Origin: JACCTH01 sp035253825
GTDB taxonomy: Bacteria; Actinomycetota; Acidimicrobiia; Spongiisociales; ZC4RG35
Assembly (NCBI GenBank): GCA_035253825.1
Contig: DATFBM010000007.1
Coordinates: 1 to 64,000, forward strand
DNA: 64,000 bases
Reading direction: 5' to 3'
Shown here: positions 33,835 through 42,215 of the stretch, one piece after another
Position numbering within the stretch: the first letter of the stretch is position 1
Layout of the letters: every line of letters starts with the position of its first letter
Program-made: the position numbers and the translations under genes
The notes under the pieces: generated by a model
Database searches by the model: none
What the model saw: the letters and a program-made list of their open reading frames with translations, nothing else
Told to the model about the DNA's origin: nothing

Positions 33835-33891
33835 TCACTCTCTCCCGGGCCGAAGGCCGGTAAAGAAGTAGTACGCAAAGCGGCTTGTCAT
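33835..33891 (-). CDS. aromatic-rich leader peptide upstream of aroF
   Basis: An 18-codon frame reads MTSRFAYYFFTGLRPGRE and stops at 33835. Five of residues 5-10 are Phe or Tyr (codons TTT, TAC, TAC, TTC, TTT). It lies directly before an intrinsic terminator and the DAHP synthase gene. A GC-rich hairpin (CCGGCC-TTC-GGCC region, 33845-33860) covers the codons after the aromatic run. Stalling of a ribosome there when Phe/Tyr tRNAs are uncharged would free CCGGG to disturb the terminator. The ATG overlaps the lgt stop (ATGA), so translation may be coupled to lgt. The mechanism is inferred from classical pheL/trpL logic. Confidence 0.65.
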   Translation of the reverse strand: MTSRFAYYFFTGLRPGRE

Positions 33892-34796
33892 TCCGGACGA
33901 GAGGCTAGCGGCTTCGTCGGCCCAGTCTGCCGAATCAACCGTTGATCTTCCTCGGCGCTCACCGGCTTTTGGCGCTTGTCGAACCAGAAGAGAATGGCGA
34001 TAGCCCCTGCCCCCAACAGAAAACCGCTCAACTGGTTCCAGGTCAGCGAGCCCACCTGGGCGTCGCCGCTTCCTACCCGCAGGGCGTCGAGCACGAAGCG
34101 CTGGATTCCATACCAGGCGGCCCAGATCCAGAAAAGCTGCCCGTAACGCAGATTCCAATTCCGGTAAACCAGGAAAAGCACCCCAAGGAGAATCGCTGCC
34201 CCGATCAGGTCGTAAGCGGCCACGTGGTGGTAGACCCCGCAGATTCCGTCGGCGGCCGAGGCACACTCGAGGGCATCGTGCTGGGGGGCGACGTCATATC
34301 CCGGTTTGATGGCATAACCCCAGGCGGCATTGGTGGGGCGACCCAGATGTTCGACGATGGCGAGGTCGCCGATTCTCCCCACCACTGTCCCCAGGGCAAG
34401 ACCGAATGCCGACATATCGAGCGTGGCCCACACCGGCATCCGCAAAGCCCGCATCCGCCAGACCCCGGCGATGATCCCACCGGCGAAGCCGCCGAGAATG
34501 GAGAAGTTGCCGCTGATCGGGTTGAGTGCCTCAAGCGGAGGGACCCCTGCCAGCAAAGCGGCAGGAGCAGTCCCGTAGCGGGCCCCGATCAAGGACCCAA
34601 TCAGGCCCCAAGTGAGGCAGGACTGGTAGGCGGCGGAATCGAAGCCACGCTTGCGCATTTCCCGGGTGGCGATCCAGGCTCCGGCCACAAAGCCAAGAGC
34701 TGCGAAAAGGCCGTGCAGGGAGAACCGCAATGGACCGACCTCCCAGATCGGTATGGGTGGGTAGGAGATGAAGGCAAGGAGCTCAGAGAAGAACAT
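33888..34796 (-). CDS. lgt: prolipoprotein diacylglyceryl transferase
   Basis: The 302-residue membrane enzyme has about seven helices and the Lgt signature region VVGRIGDLAIVEHLGRPT (the usual GR-x-GN-x-x-NxE loop, slightly varied). It begins with YPPIPIWEVGPLRFSLHGLFAALGF, holding the conserved His-Gly. ISGNFSILGGFAGG and the late QLFWIWAAWYGIQRFVLDALR (with its Arg) are also present. It lipidates the lipobox cysteine of prelipoproteins, several of which occur in this window. The start overlaps the ctaB stop by 14 bases. The aroF leader frame overlaps its stop. Confidence 0.93.
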   Translation of the reverse strand: MFFSELLAFISYPPIPIWEVGPLRFSLHGLFAALGFVAGAWIATREMRKRGFDSAAYQSCLTWGLIGSLIGARYGTAPAALLAGVPPLEALNPISGNFSILGGFAGGIIAGVWRMRALRMPVWATLDMSAFGLALGTVVGRIGDLAIVEHLGRPTNAAWGYAIKPGYDVAPQHDALECASAADGICGVYHHVAAYDLIGAAILLGVLFLVYRNWNLRYGQLFWIWAAWYGIQRFVLDALRVGSGDAQVGSLTWNQLSGFLLGAGAIAILFWFDKRQKPVSAEEDQRLIRQTGPTKPLASRPE

Positions 34797-35676
34797 CGAG
34801 CAGCACCGCTACGAAAAGGAAGGTCAAATAGCGAGTCGATTGCGAGAAGAGAACCATCGCTCGCTCCGGATGGAGATGTACCTGCCAGGTGTGCCACAGA
34901 AACCAAACTCCGAGTCCGATCGCCGAAAGCAAATAGATCCACCCCAGCCCTGCGGTTGGGACCAGCAACACCGACGTGATGGCGGTGAGACCGGCGTAGA
35001 GCAGCATCTGCCGGGTCGTCGAGGCGATCCCGCTCGTTACCGGCAGCATGGGCACCGAGGCAGCTTCGTATTCGGTCCGGTACCGCAGAGCGAGGGCCCA
35101 GAAATGAGGCGGAGTCCAATAGAACACCACCGCGAAGAGAATCCAGGCCGGTAGCTCCAGGCCGCCCGTAACGGCCGCCCATCCGACCAGAGCCGGCACG
35201 GCTCCGGCCGCTCCCCCGATCACAATGTTCTGACTAGAGCTGCGCTTGAGCCAGCTGGTGTAGACGATCACATAGAAGAGGAGGGCGAAGGTGGCAAGCG
35301 TTGCGGCCAGCAGGTTCGTGAACACGCTCAACCAAACAAAGCCCGACACTCCGAGGGCGATGCCAAAGACCAGTGCCGATGCCGGTTCTAGCTGGTGACG
35401 GGGAAGGGGACGGCGAGAGGTCCGGCGCATGACTTCGTCGATGTCGCGGTCGAGGTAACAATTCAAGGCGTTGGCCCCGCCGGCTGAGAGCGTGCCACCT
35501 ATCAGGGTGGCGACCACCAGCCAGGTTCCCGGCCAGCCCCGGGCAGCGAGGACCATCGCCGGAACGGTGGTGATCAGGAGCAGTTCGATGATCCGCGGCT
35601 TGGTCAGAGCTAGATAAGCCCCGAGCCGTTCGGTCCAGCCGACGCCAAGCGAAGAAGCGACGGCGGGCGCACTCAT
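34783..35676 (-). CDS. ctaB: protoheme IX farnesyltransferase
   Basis: This 297-residue UbiA-type prenyltransferase has eight or nine membrane helices. The first Asp-rich motif is NALNCYLDRDIDEVMRRTSRRPLP and the second region is VFYWTPPHFWALALRYRTEYE. It converts protoheme to heme O for the oxidase encoded 4 kb away. It starts at ATG 35676, divergent from a small membrane-anchored protein. It is the first gene of a ctaB-lgt (-aroF) unit on the minus strand. Confidence 0.94.
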   Translation of the reverse strand: MSAPAVASSLGVGWTERLGAYLALTKPRIIELLLITTVPAMVLAARGWPGTWLVVATLIGGTLSAGGANALNCYLDRDIDEVMRRTSRRPLPRHQLEPASALVFGIALGVSGFVWLSVFTNLLAATLATFALLFYVIVYTSWLKRSSSQNIVIGGAAGAVPALVGWAAVTGGLELPAWILFAVVFYWTPPHFWALALRYRTEYEAASVPMLPVTSGIASTTRQMLLYAGLTAITSVLLVPTAGLGWIYLLSAIGLGVWFLWHTWQVHLHPERAMVLFSQSTRYLTFLFVAVLLDVLL

Positions 35677-35761
35677 GACCGCTGGAGCCTACCGGCGCAA
35701 CGGAACTGGCTCGAAGTCGAGGCACGGTTTCGCCGCCAGCGCACGCGGGTAGAGAAGCGCT

Positions 35762-36082
35762 ATGAGTATGAAAGACACCCTCCTCGACAGCAAGGCTCGA
35801 TTCACCGAGCAGGTGGCAGTCCCGATGGCGGAGTTGGTCCGCGAAAAGGCCGACGAGCTCATCGACCGCGTTGGCGCCGAGTCAGCGTCGCTGGGAAAGC
35901 GGGCCATGAAGCAGGTTCGAGATCTGCCGAAGGTCGCCCTGCGCGAGGCCGGATTAACGTCCACCAAACGGGCTCGTTTCAAGATGGTAATGCTGCTGGT
36001 GCTCGGAGTTGGTATCGGCTACGCAATCGCCAACTTGCTCCGGGAGGACACCGGTCGATATAAGAGCGATTCCAACTCTTAG
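35762..36082 (+). CDS. small protein with a C-terminal membrane helix, unknown
   Basis: The 106-residue protein begins MSMKDTLLDSKARFTEQV. It has a long charged, probably coiled-coil region (residues 1-70) and a single hydrophobic segment MVMLLVLGVGIGYAIANLL near residues 75-95, followed by a short polar tail. No family is recognised. It is a tail-anchored-type layout. It is divergent from ctaB, with about 85 bases between starts. A second ATG two codons on (35768) is equally possible. Confidence 0.65.
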   Translation: MSMKDTLLDSKARFTEQVAVPMAELVREKADELIDRVGAESASLGKRAMKQVRDLPKVALREAGLTSTKRARFKMVMLLVLGVGIGYAIANLLREDTGRYKSDSNS

Positions 36083-36163
36083 CAATCGGGGATCTAACAC
36101 AGGGGCGCAGTCAGGCCCCCGGTGAGTGCGGGCGTCAGCAAAAAACCGAAAAATTGTCAGGAT

Positions 36164-36185
36164 CCGACAGGTAACCGACAAGTAA
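36164..36185 (+). repeat. two tandem 11-bp repeats before the ECF sigma gene
   Basis: CCGACAGGTAA and CCGACAAGTAA lie back to back and differ at one base, followed by CCG. They end about 20 bases upstream of the sigma gene ATG. The position suits an activator site or duplicated promoter element, possibly autoregulatory, but no function is shown. Confidence 0.4.
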
Positions 36186-36204
36186 CCGCATCACCGCCGT
36201 CTGC

Positions 36205-36747
36205 ATGAACCATGACCAGAGCGGCCCCAGGCTCGCCGAGACCTTCTCGAACTACTACGAAGAGGTGCTCGCCTATTGCGCCCGACGAGTTGGCCGCAGC
36301 GAAGCCGAGGACGTCGCCGCCGACGTATTCGCCATCGCCGTCAGGCGGGCGGATCAAATCGATTGGTCGACGGTGCGCCCCTGGTTGTACGGCATTGCCC
36401 GCGGGGTTCTTGCCAACCGCTGGCGGACGGTGCAACGCCGGCAGCGACTCCTCACCCGAATGACGATCTTCTCTCAGACAACCCCGGAACCACCCGTCGA
36501 CGTCGTTGTTCGTCCGACTGAGGACCATGAAGCGCTAGTGGCGTTGCAGGGCCTCCGCGCAAATGATCGGGAGATCTTGATGTTGGCGGCTTGGGAGGAG
36601 ATGAGCGGGCCCGAAATCGCCGAAGCGCTCGGGATCACGGTTTCGGCGGCGGAGCAAAGGCTTCACCGAGCCAAGAAGAGATATGCCCGGGTCTTTGATC
36701 CTACGAGAACCGCTAGCTCTCTCCAGACAGAAGGAACCGGATCATGA
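36205..36747 (+). CDS. ECF-type RNA polymerase sigma factor
   Basis: The 180-residue sigma-70-family protein has region 2 (NYYEEVLAYCARRVGRSEAEDVAADVFAIAVRR, then VRPWLYGIARGVLANRWR) and region 4 (LQGLRANDREILMLAAWEEMSGPEIAEALGITVSAAEQRLHRAKKR). Region 3 is absent, as in group 4 factors. The ATG of the next gene overlaps its stop (ATGA). That gene encodes a single-helix membrane protein, the usual arrangement for an ECF sigma factor and its membrane anti-sigma. The short repeats upstream may be its target promoter. Confidence 0.92.
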   Translation: MNHDQSGPRLAETFSNYYEEVLAYCARRVGRSEAEDVAADVFAIAVRRADQIDWSTVRPWLYGIARGVLANRWRTVQRRQRLLTRMTIFSQTTPEPPVDVVVRPTEDHEALVALQGLRANDREILMLAAWEEMSGPEIAEALGITVSAAEQRLHRAKKRYARVFDPTRTASSLQTEGTGS

Positions 36748-37520
36748 AGTACGACGCGGCCTTTGAAGCGCTGAAGCGGGCCAACCCCGAACCAGACCCC
36801 GCAGCTTTACGGAGAGATCTCAGCCCGAGGGCGACCACCGACTTGATCGACGTTGCCCGCAGGAAGCGACCGACGACGCCAACCAAGCCGCGCCCCCGGC
36901 AACTGTGGCGACCCGCTCTGGCGGGGGGCCTGATGGTCCTCATGTTCGCCCTGGCGATGCTCGTCCCCTGGACCGGCAATCGGAGCGTCCTTGACCGGAT
37001 CCGGTCCTCGCCAGCCGATATCGCCACCCGCTACCTCGAGGCCCGCAACGCATTTGATGCCGACGCCGCCCGCGACCTATTGGCCGACAATGCTCTCTTG
37101 CGCGACGTTCCGCGGATGGAAAGAGGGGAACTCGACCTGGGGTTCGAGGCCTTGCGGGTCTATGGGATGCAGCTCGATCCCTTCCAGTGCAAAAACGCGC
37201 AAGGAGCGACCTTCGTCAATTGCGACTACTTGATGGACACGAGGCTCTCGCAGATCAGAGGCTTTCCGCAAGTGGCGGGTCGAATCCAGTTCCTGATCGA
37301 AGAAGGGCAGATCACGAGACTGGTCCACGATTTCAACTTCAACGACTACGCGCCCAATGTCCACGAGCCCTACATCGATTGGCTCAATCAAAATCACCCC
37401 GGGGTGGTCGAACAACTCTTCGTCGTGAAGGACGGTGTTCAAAGCCAAATCCTTACCCCGGAGTCGCTCGCCCTCGCCGCCGACTATCTCGACGAGTACG
37501 ACCGCTTTCTCAACCGCTGA
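36744..37520 (+). CDS. single-pass membrane protein with SnoaL/NTF2-like extracytoplasmic domain, possible anti-sigma
   Basis: The 258-residue protein has about 55 cytoplasmic residues (MKYDAAFEALKRANPEPDP). One membrane helix (ALAGGLMVLMFALAMLVPW) lies near 60-78. The outer domain contains IATRYLEARNAFDADAARDLL and ends YLDEYDRFLNR. That domain resembles NTF2/SnoaL-type cone folds. The N-terminal start FEALKRANPEPDP is common in membrane proteins encoded after ECF factors. The ATGA overlap with the sigma gene supports an anti-sigma role. No zinc ASD motif (HxxxCxxC) is present, so this is inference. A close paralogue follows. Confidence 0.7.
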   Translation: MKYDAAFEALKRANPEPDPAALRRDLSPRATTDLIDVARRKRPTTPTKPRPRQLWRPALAGGLMVLMFALAMLVPWTGNRSVLDRIRSSPADIATRYLEARNAFDADAARDLLADNALLRDVPRMERGELDLGFEALRVYGMQLDPFQCKNAQGATFVNCDYLMDTRLSQIRGFPQVAGRIQFLIEEGQITRLVHDFNFNDYAPNVHEPYIDWLNQNHPGVVEQLFVVKDGVQSQILTPESLALAADYLDEYDRFLNR

Positions 37521-37619
37521 AACTCCAACTCATCTTGAGTGTCAGGAATCCGCAGGGGCTGGACAAATAGCCGCCATCCCGGGACCAAGTGGAAACCAAT
37601 CAATGAAGGAGACTCTCAA

Positions 37620-38276
37620 GTGAGCACCGCTACCAAGACAATCACCCAGTTGCCGACCGAACCGGCGAAGGGGCGGGGCCGGCTGCCGGCCGTTCTCGGA
37701 GGTCTGATCGCAGTGGTTGTCGTCGCCGCCTTCTGGGCACTCTGGGCGAACAACCAAGCGACGACTCCTATCGACATTGCCAACCAATACATGGAGGCCC
37801 GCAACGCCTTCGACGCCGAGCGAGCTGAGGCCCTGCTGAGCGCGGATGCAACCTTGGTCGATGCGCCGAGGATGAACCGGGACGAGCTCGCACAAGGCTT
37901 CGAAGCACTCCGTGTCTACGACGCGCAATGGGAGCCATTCGAGTGCATCAGCAAGCCAGGAGCAACACTGGTCACCTGCGATTACTCGCTGGAGACCAAT
38001 CTCTCCCGGATCGTCGGGCACACACCGGTAGCAGGAAGCATCCTGTTCCTGGTCGAGCAAGGGCAGATCACGTCCCTGGTCCACAACTTCAACTACGACG
38101 ACTACGGAACCAATGTCTTTGAAAAATTCCTGACCTGGCTCGGGACCGAGCACCCGGGTGCGATCGAGCAGGTCTACGTGGAACGAGACGGTGCCATGTC
38201 GCCGAACCTGGAACCAGAGGCCCTCGCGCGGCTCAAGGGATACATCGAGGAGTACGACCGCTCCGTCAACGGCTAG
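37620..38276 (+). CDS. paralogue of the preceding gene: membrane-anchored SnoaL/NTF2-like protein
   Basis: The 218-residue protein has a short polar N terminus (MSTATKTITQLPTEP). One membrane helix (LGGLIAVVVVAAFWALW) lies near residues 28-46. The outer domain is clearly homologous to the previous gene's: IANQYMEARNAFDAERAEALL aligns with IATRYLEARNAFDADAARDLL, and GFEALRVYDAQWEPFEC with GFEALRVYGMQLDPFQC. GTG 37620 is chosen because AAGGAG lies 9 bases upstream. It lacks the cytoplasmic sigma-side segment of its paralogue. The pair looks like a tandem duplication with loss of the N-terminal region. Confidence 0.72.
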   Translation: MSTATKTITQLPTEPAKGRGRLPAVLGGLIAVVVVAAFWALWANNQATTPIDIANQYMEARNAFDAERAEALLSADATLVDAPRMNRDELAQGFEALRVYDAQWEPFECISKPGATLVTCDYSLETNLSRIVGHTPVAGSILFLVEQGQITSLVHNFNYDDYGTNVFEKFLTWLGTEHPGAIEQVYVERDGAMSPNLEPEALARLKGYIEEYDRSVNG

Positions 38277-38290
38277 TCCCCGGCCCGAAC

Positions 38291-38331
38291 TGTGAGGATT
38301 TGCGCGGCCCCAGGCCGCGTAAATCCTCACA
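38291..38331. terminator. 41-bp stem-loop between the SnoaL-like and thioredoxin-like genes
   Basis: TGTGAGGATTT-G-CGCGGCC, loop CCA, GGCCGCG-T-AAATCCTCACA gives a 19-bp stem with a single G:T pair. No T-run follows on the plus strand, so it is a strong 'I-shaped' terminator candidate or RNA stability element. It lies 15 bases after one stop and 20 bases before the next ATG. Confidence 0.65.
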
Positions 38332-38351
38332 AAACGTAGCCTGCGGGTCGC

Positions 38352-39179
38352 ATGCGTCGGACCCTCGCCTTCCTCCTTTTTGTCTCCGCACTGGTTGCCT
38401 GCAGCCGCGGACCAGCACCGCTGGCCGTGGTCGCCAACGCTCCCGGAACGTTCGAAGTCGGCCAACCACAGCGGCTCCTTGTCGGCCTGGTCGATTCCGA
38501 AACGGCGGCGTTCTTGGCCAGTCCCGACCTGGAGACCACCGGGGTCCTTATCGCCCCTGACTCGACGGAGCGAGAGGTTTCCACCGAGTTCCTCTGGACG
38601 GTTCCGGACCGGGTCGGTATCTACCTGATTCGCGACACCTTCGAGCAAGATGGCACCTGGTGGGTGAAGTTGCGTCCGCAAGGGATGACCGAATCGATGC
38701 AAGCCTCATTCATCGTCGGTAACGACGATCCGATGCCGGGGATCGGAGATCCGGCGGTCTCGATCGAAACTCGGACCACGGCCGAGCACGAACTAAGCGA
38801 GATCAGCTCGGACCCCGATCCCGACCCGTCGTTTTATGAGCTGTCCCTCGATCAAGCGCTTACCAATGGTCAGCCGACGGTCGTTGTCTTTGCCAGCCCC
38901 GCCTTCTGCACCAGCCAGACGTGCGGTCCCATGCTCGATCAGGTCGAGGCCGTGGCCGACGAGCACCCCGGAGTCAATTATCTCCATGTCGAGATCTATG
39001 AGAATCTCGATGCCGAATCGTTCGAGGATCTGCGGATTAGCGAAGCAGTCTCTGCTTGGGGACTGCCCAGTGAGCCATGGGTGTTCGTCATGGATAGCCA
39101 GGGCGAGGTGACGTCTCGCTTCGAGGGGGCGCTGGGCGAGGGCGAGATCGAGGAAGCACTGGCCAACGTCGGAGCCTGA
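38352..39179 (+). CDS. lipoprotein with a thioredoxin-like domain upstream of cytochrome oxidase
   Basis: The 275-residue protein starts with a signal and lipobox (MRRTLAFLLFVSALVAC). A beta-rich region (about 25-125) precedes a C-terminal thioredoxin fold that contains VVVFASPAFCTSQTCGPMLDQVE and GLPSEPWVFVMDSQGEV (with the cis-Pro). The redox motif is Cys-x4-Cys instead of CxxC or the Sco CxxxC. It lies directly before ctaC, so a role in copper delivery to the CuA site or thiol reduction is plausible. A peroxiredoxin or Sco assignment is not supported by the spacing. Confidence 0.75.
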   Translation: MRRTLAFLLFVSALVACSRGPAPLAVVANAPGTFEVGQPQRLLVGLVDSETAAFLASPDLETTGVLIAPDSTEREVSTEFLWTVPDRVGIYLIRDTFEQDGTWWVKLRPQGMTESMQASFIVGNDDPMPGIGDPAVSIETRTTAEHELSEISSDPDPDPSFYELSLDQALTNGQPTVVVFASPAFCTSQTCGPMLDQVEAVADEHPGVNYLHVEIYENLDAESFEDLRISEAVSAWGLPSEPWVFVMDSQGEVTSRFEGALGEGEIEEALANVGA

Positions 39180-39225
39180 TCATCGAGGACGGGAACCAGG
39201 GACCGTCAACCTATGATGCCCGCCG

Positions 39226-40257
39226 ATGCTGCCGACGCGCCGAATGAAGCTCGGGCGACTCCTCGTCCTCACCTCGCTCGCCGTCTTCCTCGCTGGCTGT
39301 TCGATAATCGGAATCCCTGATTCCCCTCTCAACTCTCTCGAGCCCCAGGGCCCTTTCGCCGAGCGGATCGACAATCTCTTCTGGCCAGTGTTCTGGGTGG
39401 CAACTGTGGTCTTTGTGCTGGTCGAGGGCGCCATGGTCTTATCGCTTTTCCTCTTTCGCGATCGTCCGGGCCGGAAAGAGCCGCGCCAGATCCATGGCAA
39501 CAACAAGCTCGAGATCATGTGGACGATCATCCCCGCGGTCATTCTGGCTTCGATTGCCATCCCCACGGTGCGGGGAGTAACCGACCTCACCCAATGCGGT
39601 GCCGATGCTTACCCGGTTCAGGTCATTGGCCACCAGTGGTGGTTCGAATATCGCTACCCCATCGAAGATGTCGTCACGGGCACCGAATTGATCATTCCCG
39701 CCGGCCGCGAGGTTTGCGCCACGATGACCTCCGAGGACGTCCTTCACAACTTCTGGATCCCGGCTCTCAACGGTAAGCGATATCTGGTTCCCGGGCAGGA
39801 GACGCATTTACGGCTCCAGGCGGATGAACCGGGGATTTTCATCGGACAATGCGCCGAGTTCTGTGGCCTCTCCCATTCGTTGATGCGGGCCCGGGCGGTG
39901 GCGCTGACCGAAGCCGAATTCGGCACCTGGGTCTCATCACAGCAGGAACCGGCCGCCCAACCCGCCGAGGGATCAGAAGCGGCGGCGGGGCTCGAGGTAT
40001 TTCTCAATCGCTGCACTCAGTGCCACACAGTCGAGCCATTCAACGTGGTGGCCCTGGAGGAGTTCAGCGGACCTGACCTCACCCACTTCATGTCCCGCGA
40101 CACCATCGCCGGTGGCTATCTCGAGTACTCACCCGAGAACCTGACCCGCTGGCTCGCCAATCCTCCCGACGTCAAGCCCGGTTCCTACATGCCCGACCTG
40201 GGCCTTACCCAGGAGGAGATAGATTCCCTCATCGCGTTCTTGGAGACTCTCGAATGA
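39226..40257 (+). CDS. ctaC: cytochrome c oxidase subunit II with fused cytochrome c domain
   Basis: The 343-residue protein begins with a signal and lipobox (FLAGCSIIG). Two membrane helices follow near 45-75 and 95-118, then the cupredoxin CuA domain: HQWWFEY, DVLHNFWIP, and GQCAEFCGLSHSLMRARA with the two Cys, His and Met ligands. The C-terminal extension (about 245-343) has a heme c site CTQCH and a Met ligand in SYMPDLGL, as in caa3-type oxidases. An ATG at 39244 is a possible alternative start. Lipidation by Lgt is expected. The ctaD ATG overlaps its stop. Confidence 0.95.
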   Translation: MLPTRRMKLGRLLVLTSLAVFLAGCSIIGIPDSPLNSLEPQGPFAERIDNLFWPVFWVATVVFVLVEGAMVLSLFLFRDRPGRKEPRQIHGNNKLEIMWTIIPAVILASIAIPTVRGVTDLTQCGADAYPVQVIGHQWWFEYRYPIEDVVTGTELIIPAGREVCATMTSEDVLHNFWIPALNGKRYLVPGQETHLRLQADEPGIFIGQCAEFCGLSHSLMRARAVALTEAEFGTWVSSQQEPAAQPAEGSEAAAGLEVFLNRCTQCHTVEPFNVVALEEFSGPDLTHFMSRDTIAGGYLEYSPENLTRWLANPPDVKPGSYMPDLGLTQEEIDSLIAFLETLE

Positions 40258-42215
40258 CGACTGCTGCCGAAAAAGCCACCACCATCTTCCGCCGCCCGCG
40301 GGCGGAGACCGGTTTCTGGTCTTGGATAACGACTGTCGATCACAAGAGAATCGGAATCCTGTACGGCTACACCGCCTTCATCTTCTTCGTGATCGGTGGG
40401 GCCGAAGCGCTCCTGCTCCGAATCCACCTCGCCTCAGCCGAAAGCAATGTCTTATCGGCGGCCGATTACAACGGGCTCTTCACCACACATGGCCTGACGA
40501 TGATCTTCCTCGTGGTGATGCCCATGTCGGCAGCCTTCATGAACTATTTGCTGCCGCTGATGATCGGCGCCCGCGACGTCGCCTTTCCGCGGCTCAATGC
40601 CCTCTCCTACTGGATCTTTCTCTTTGGCGGCATCTTCTTGTATTCGGGTCTGCTGTTTTCTGCCGTTGCTGCTCCGCTGGGAGTGGTCCCCGGGATCCCA
40701 GGCAACCTCGACCCTTCCGACGCCCGATCGTTTGGCGCCCTCCCCGATGGGGGATGGTTCATGTACCAGCCCAACGCCGGCCAGGAGTTCTCTCCCAGCC
40801 TGGCCATCGACTTCGCCGCCCTCGGCCTCCAGATCCTCGGAATCGCCTCATTGATCTCAGCCGTCAACTTCATCGTCACGTTCTTCAACCTGCGGGCCAA
40901 GGGCATGCGGCTACTGCGGGTACCGGTCTTTATCTGGATGACCGTGGTGGTTGCGTTCCTCCTGTTGTTCTCGCTGCCGATCATCGCCATCGCCCTCTTC
41001 ATGGTGACCTTCGACCGCCAGTTCGGGACGCTCTTCTTCGACGCCACCGCCGGCGGGGATCCGATCCTGTGGCAGCACCTCTTCTGGTTGTTTGGTCACC
41101 CCGAGGTGTACATCCTGATTCTTCCCGCCATGGGCATCGTCTCCGAGATCATCCCCGTGTTCAGCCGTAAGCCTTTGTTTGGCTATGCAGCCGTCGTTTT
41201 TGCCGGGGCCGGCATCGCCTTCCTCGGCTTCGGGGTCTGGGCTCACCACATGTTCTCTTCCGGCATCACCACCGTGGCCCAGGTGGGATTCGGCCTGACG
41301 ACTATGACGATCGCCATCCCCACCGGGGTCAAGATCTTCAACTGGATGGGGACGATGTGGCTGGGTCGGCTCCAGTTGAAAACCCCCATGTGGTTCGCCA
41401 TTGGCTTTCTCACCATGTTCACCATCGGCGGACTCTCTGGCGTCACCCACGCCGTCGTCCCTTCCGACTGGCAGCAAACCGACACCTATTACATCGTCGC
41501 TCACTTCCACTATGTGCTGTTCGGAGGAGCGATCTTCGGACTCTTCGGCGGCCTCTATTACTGGTTTCCCAAGATCAGTGGTCGGATGATGAACGACCGA
41601 CTCGGCAAGGTTCACTTCTGGCTGTGGCTGCTCGGCTTCAACATGACCTTCGCGCCCATGCACTGGCTGGGGCTGCAGGGGATGATCCGGCGCACCTGGC
41701 GCTATGACCCGAGTCTCGAGGCCTGGAATCGGATCGTTTCTGTCGGAGCCTTCATCATCGCCATCGGGCTGCTGGTTTTCATTTACAACTTCCGCACCTC
41801 CAAGCGCCGAGGCGAAATCGCCGGGATGGACCCCTGGGATGCCCGCACCCTCGAATGGTCGATACCGAATCCCACTCCGGCTTTCAACTTCGCCGAGGTG
41901 CCGATCGTCCACGGCCTCGACGAGTTCTGGCATCAGAAGTACACCGAGGACAAGACCGGCCGCCCGATCCGCAAGCCCGAGGCCGACGAGCAGATAACCC
42001 GGCTTGAGGAAATCGGTCTGAACCCTCCGGAGCCAGTGCATCTCCCCAACCCCAGCTATTTCCCCGTCGTGATGGCGATGGGCTTGCCGCTGATCGCTTA
42101 CGGAATCATCTTCCACCGCTCGATCGCGGGCAAGGCCCTGATCGTGTTGGGAGTGGTCATCGCCCTCGCCGCGCTGATCGGCTGGGGGTCCGAGCCCCTC
42201 GAAGAGGCCCATTGA
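40254..42215 (+). CDS. ctaD: cytochrome c oxidase subunit I
   Basis: This 653-residue heme-copper oxidase has twelve or more helices. HGLTMIF (low-spin heme His), WQHLFWLFGHPEVYILILPAMG (CuB His and cross-linked Tyr), WAHHMFSSG (CuB His pair) and VAHFHYVLFG (heme a3 and heme a His) are all intact. The K- and D-pathway residues are consistent with the A-type family. The C-terminal part beyond residue 560 carries two extra helices, as in CtaD forms fused to a short subunit III/IV-like tail. It starts with ATG overlapping the ctaC stop. Confidence 0.96.
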   Translation: MTTAAEKATTIFRRPRAETGFWSWITTVDHKRIGILYGYTAFIFFVIGGAEALLLRIHLASAESNVLSAADYNGLFTTHGLTMIFLVVMPMSAAFMNYLLPLMIGARDVAFPRLNALSYWIFLFGGIFLYSGLLFSAVAAPLGVVPGIPGNLDPSDARSFGALPDGGWFMYQPNAGQEFSPSLAIDFAALGLQILGIASLISAVNFIVTFFNLRAKGMRLLRVPVFIWMTVVVAFLLLFSLPIIAIALFMVTFDRQFGTLFFDATAGGDPILWQHLFWLFGHPEVYILILPAMGIVSEIIPVFSRKPLFGYAAVVFAGAGIAFLGFGVWAHHMFSSGITTVAQVGFGLTTMTIAIPTGVKIFNWMGTMWLGRLQLKTPMWFAIGFLTMFTIGGLSGVTHAVVPSDWQQTDTYYIVAHFHYVLFGGAIFGLFGGLYYWFPKISGRMMNDRLGKVHFWLWLLGFNMTFAPMHWLGLQGMIRRTWRYDPSLEAWNRIVSVGAFIIAIGLLVFIYNFRTSKRRGEIAGMDPWDARTLEWSIPNPTPAFNFAEVPIVHGLDEFWHQKYTEDKTGRPIRKPEADEQITRLEEIGLNPPEPVHLPNPSYFPVVMAMGLPLIAYGIIFHRSIAGKALIVLGVVIALAALIGWGSEPLEEAH

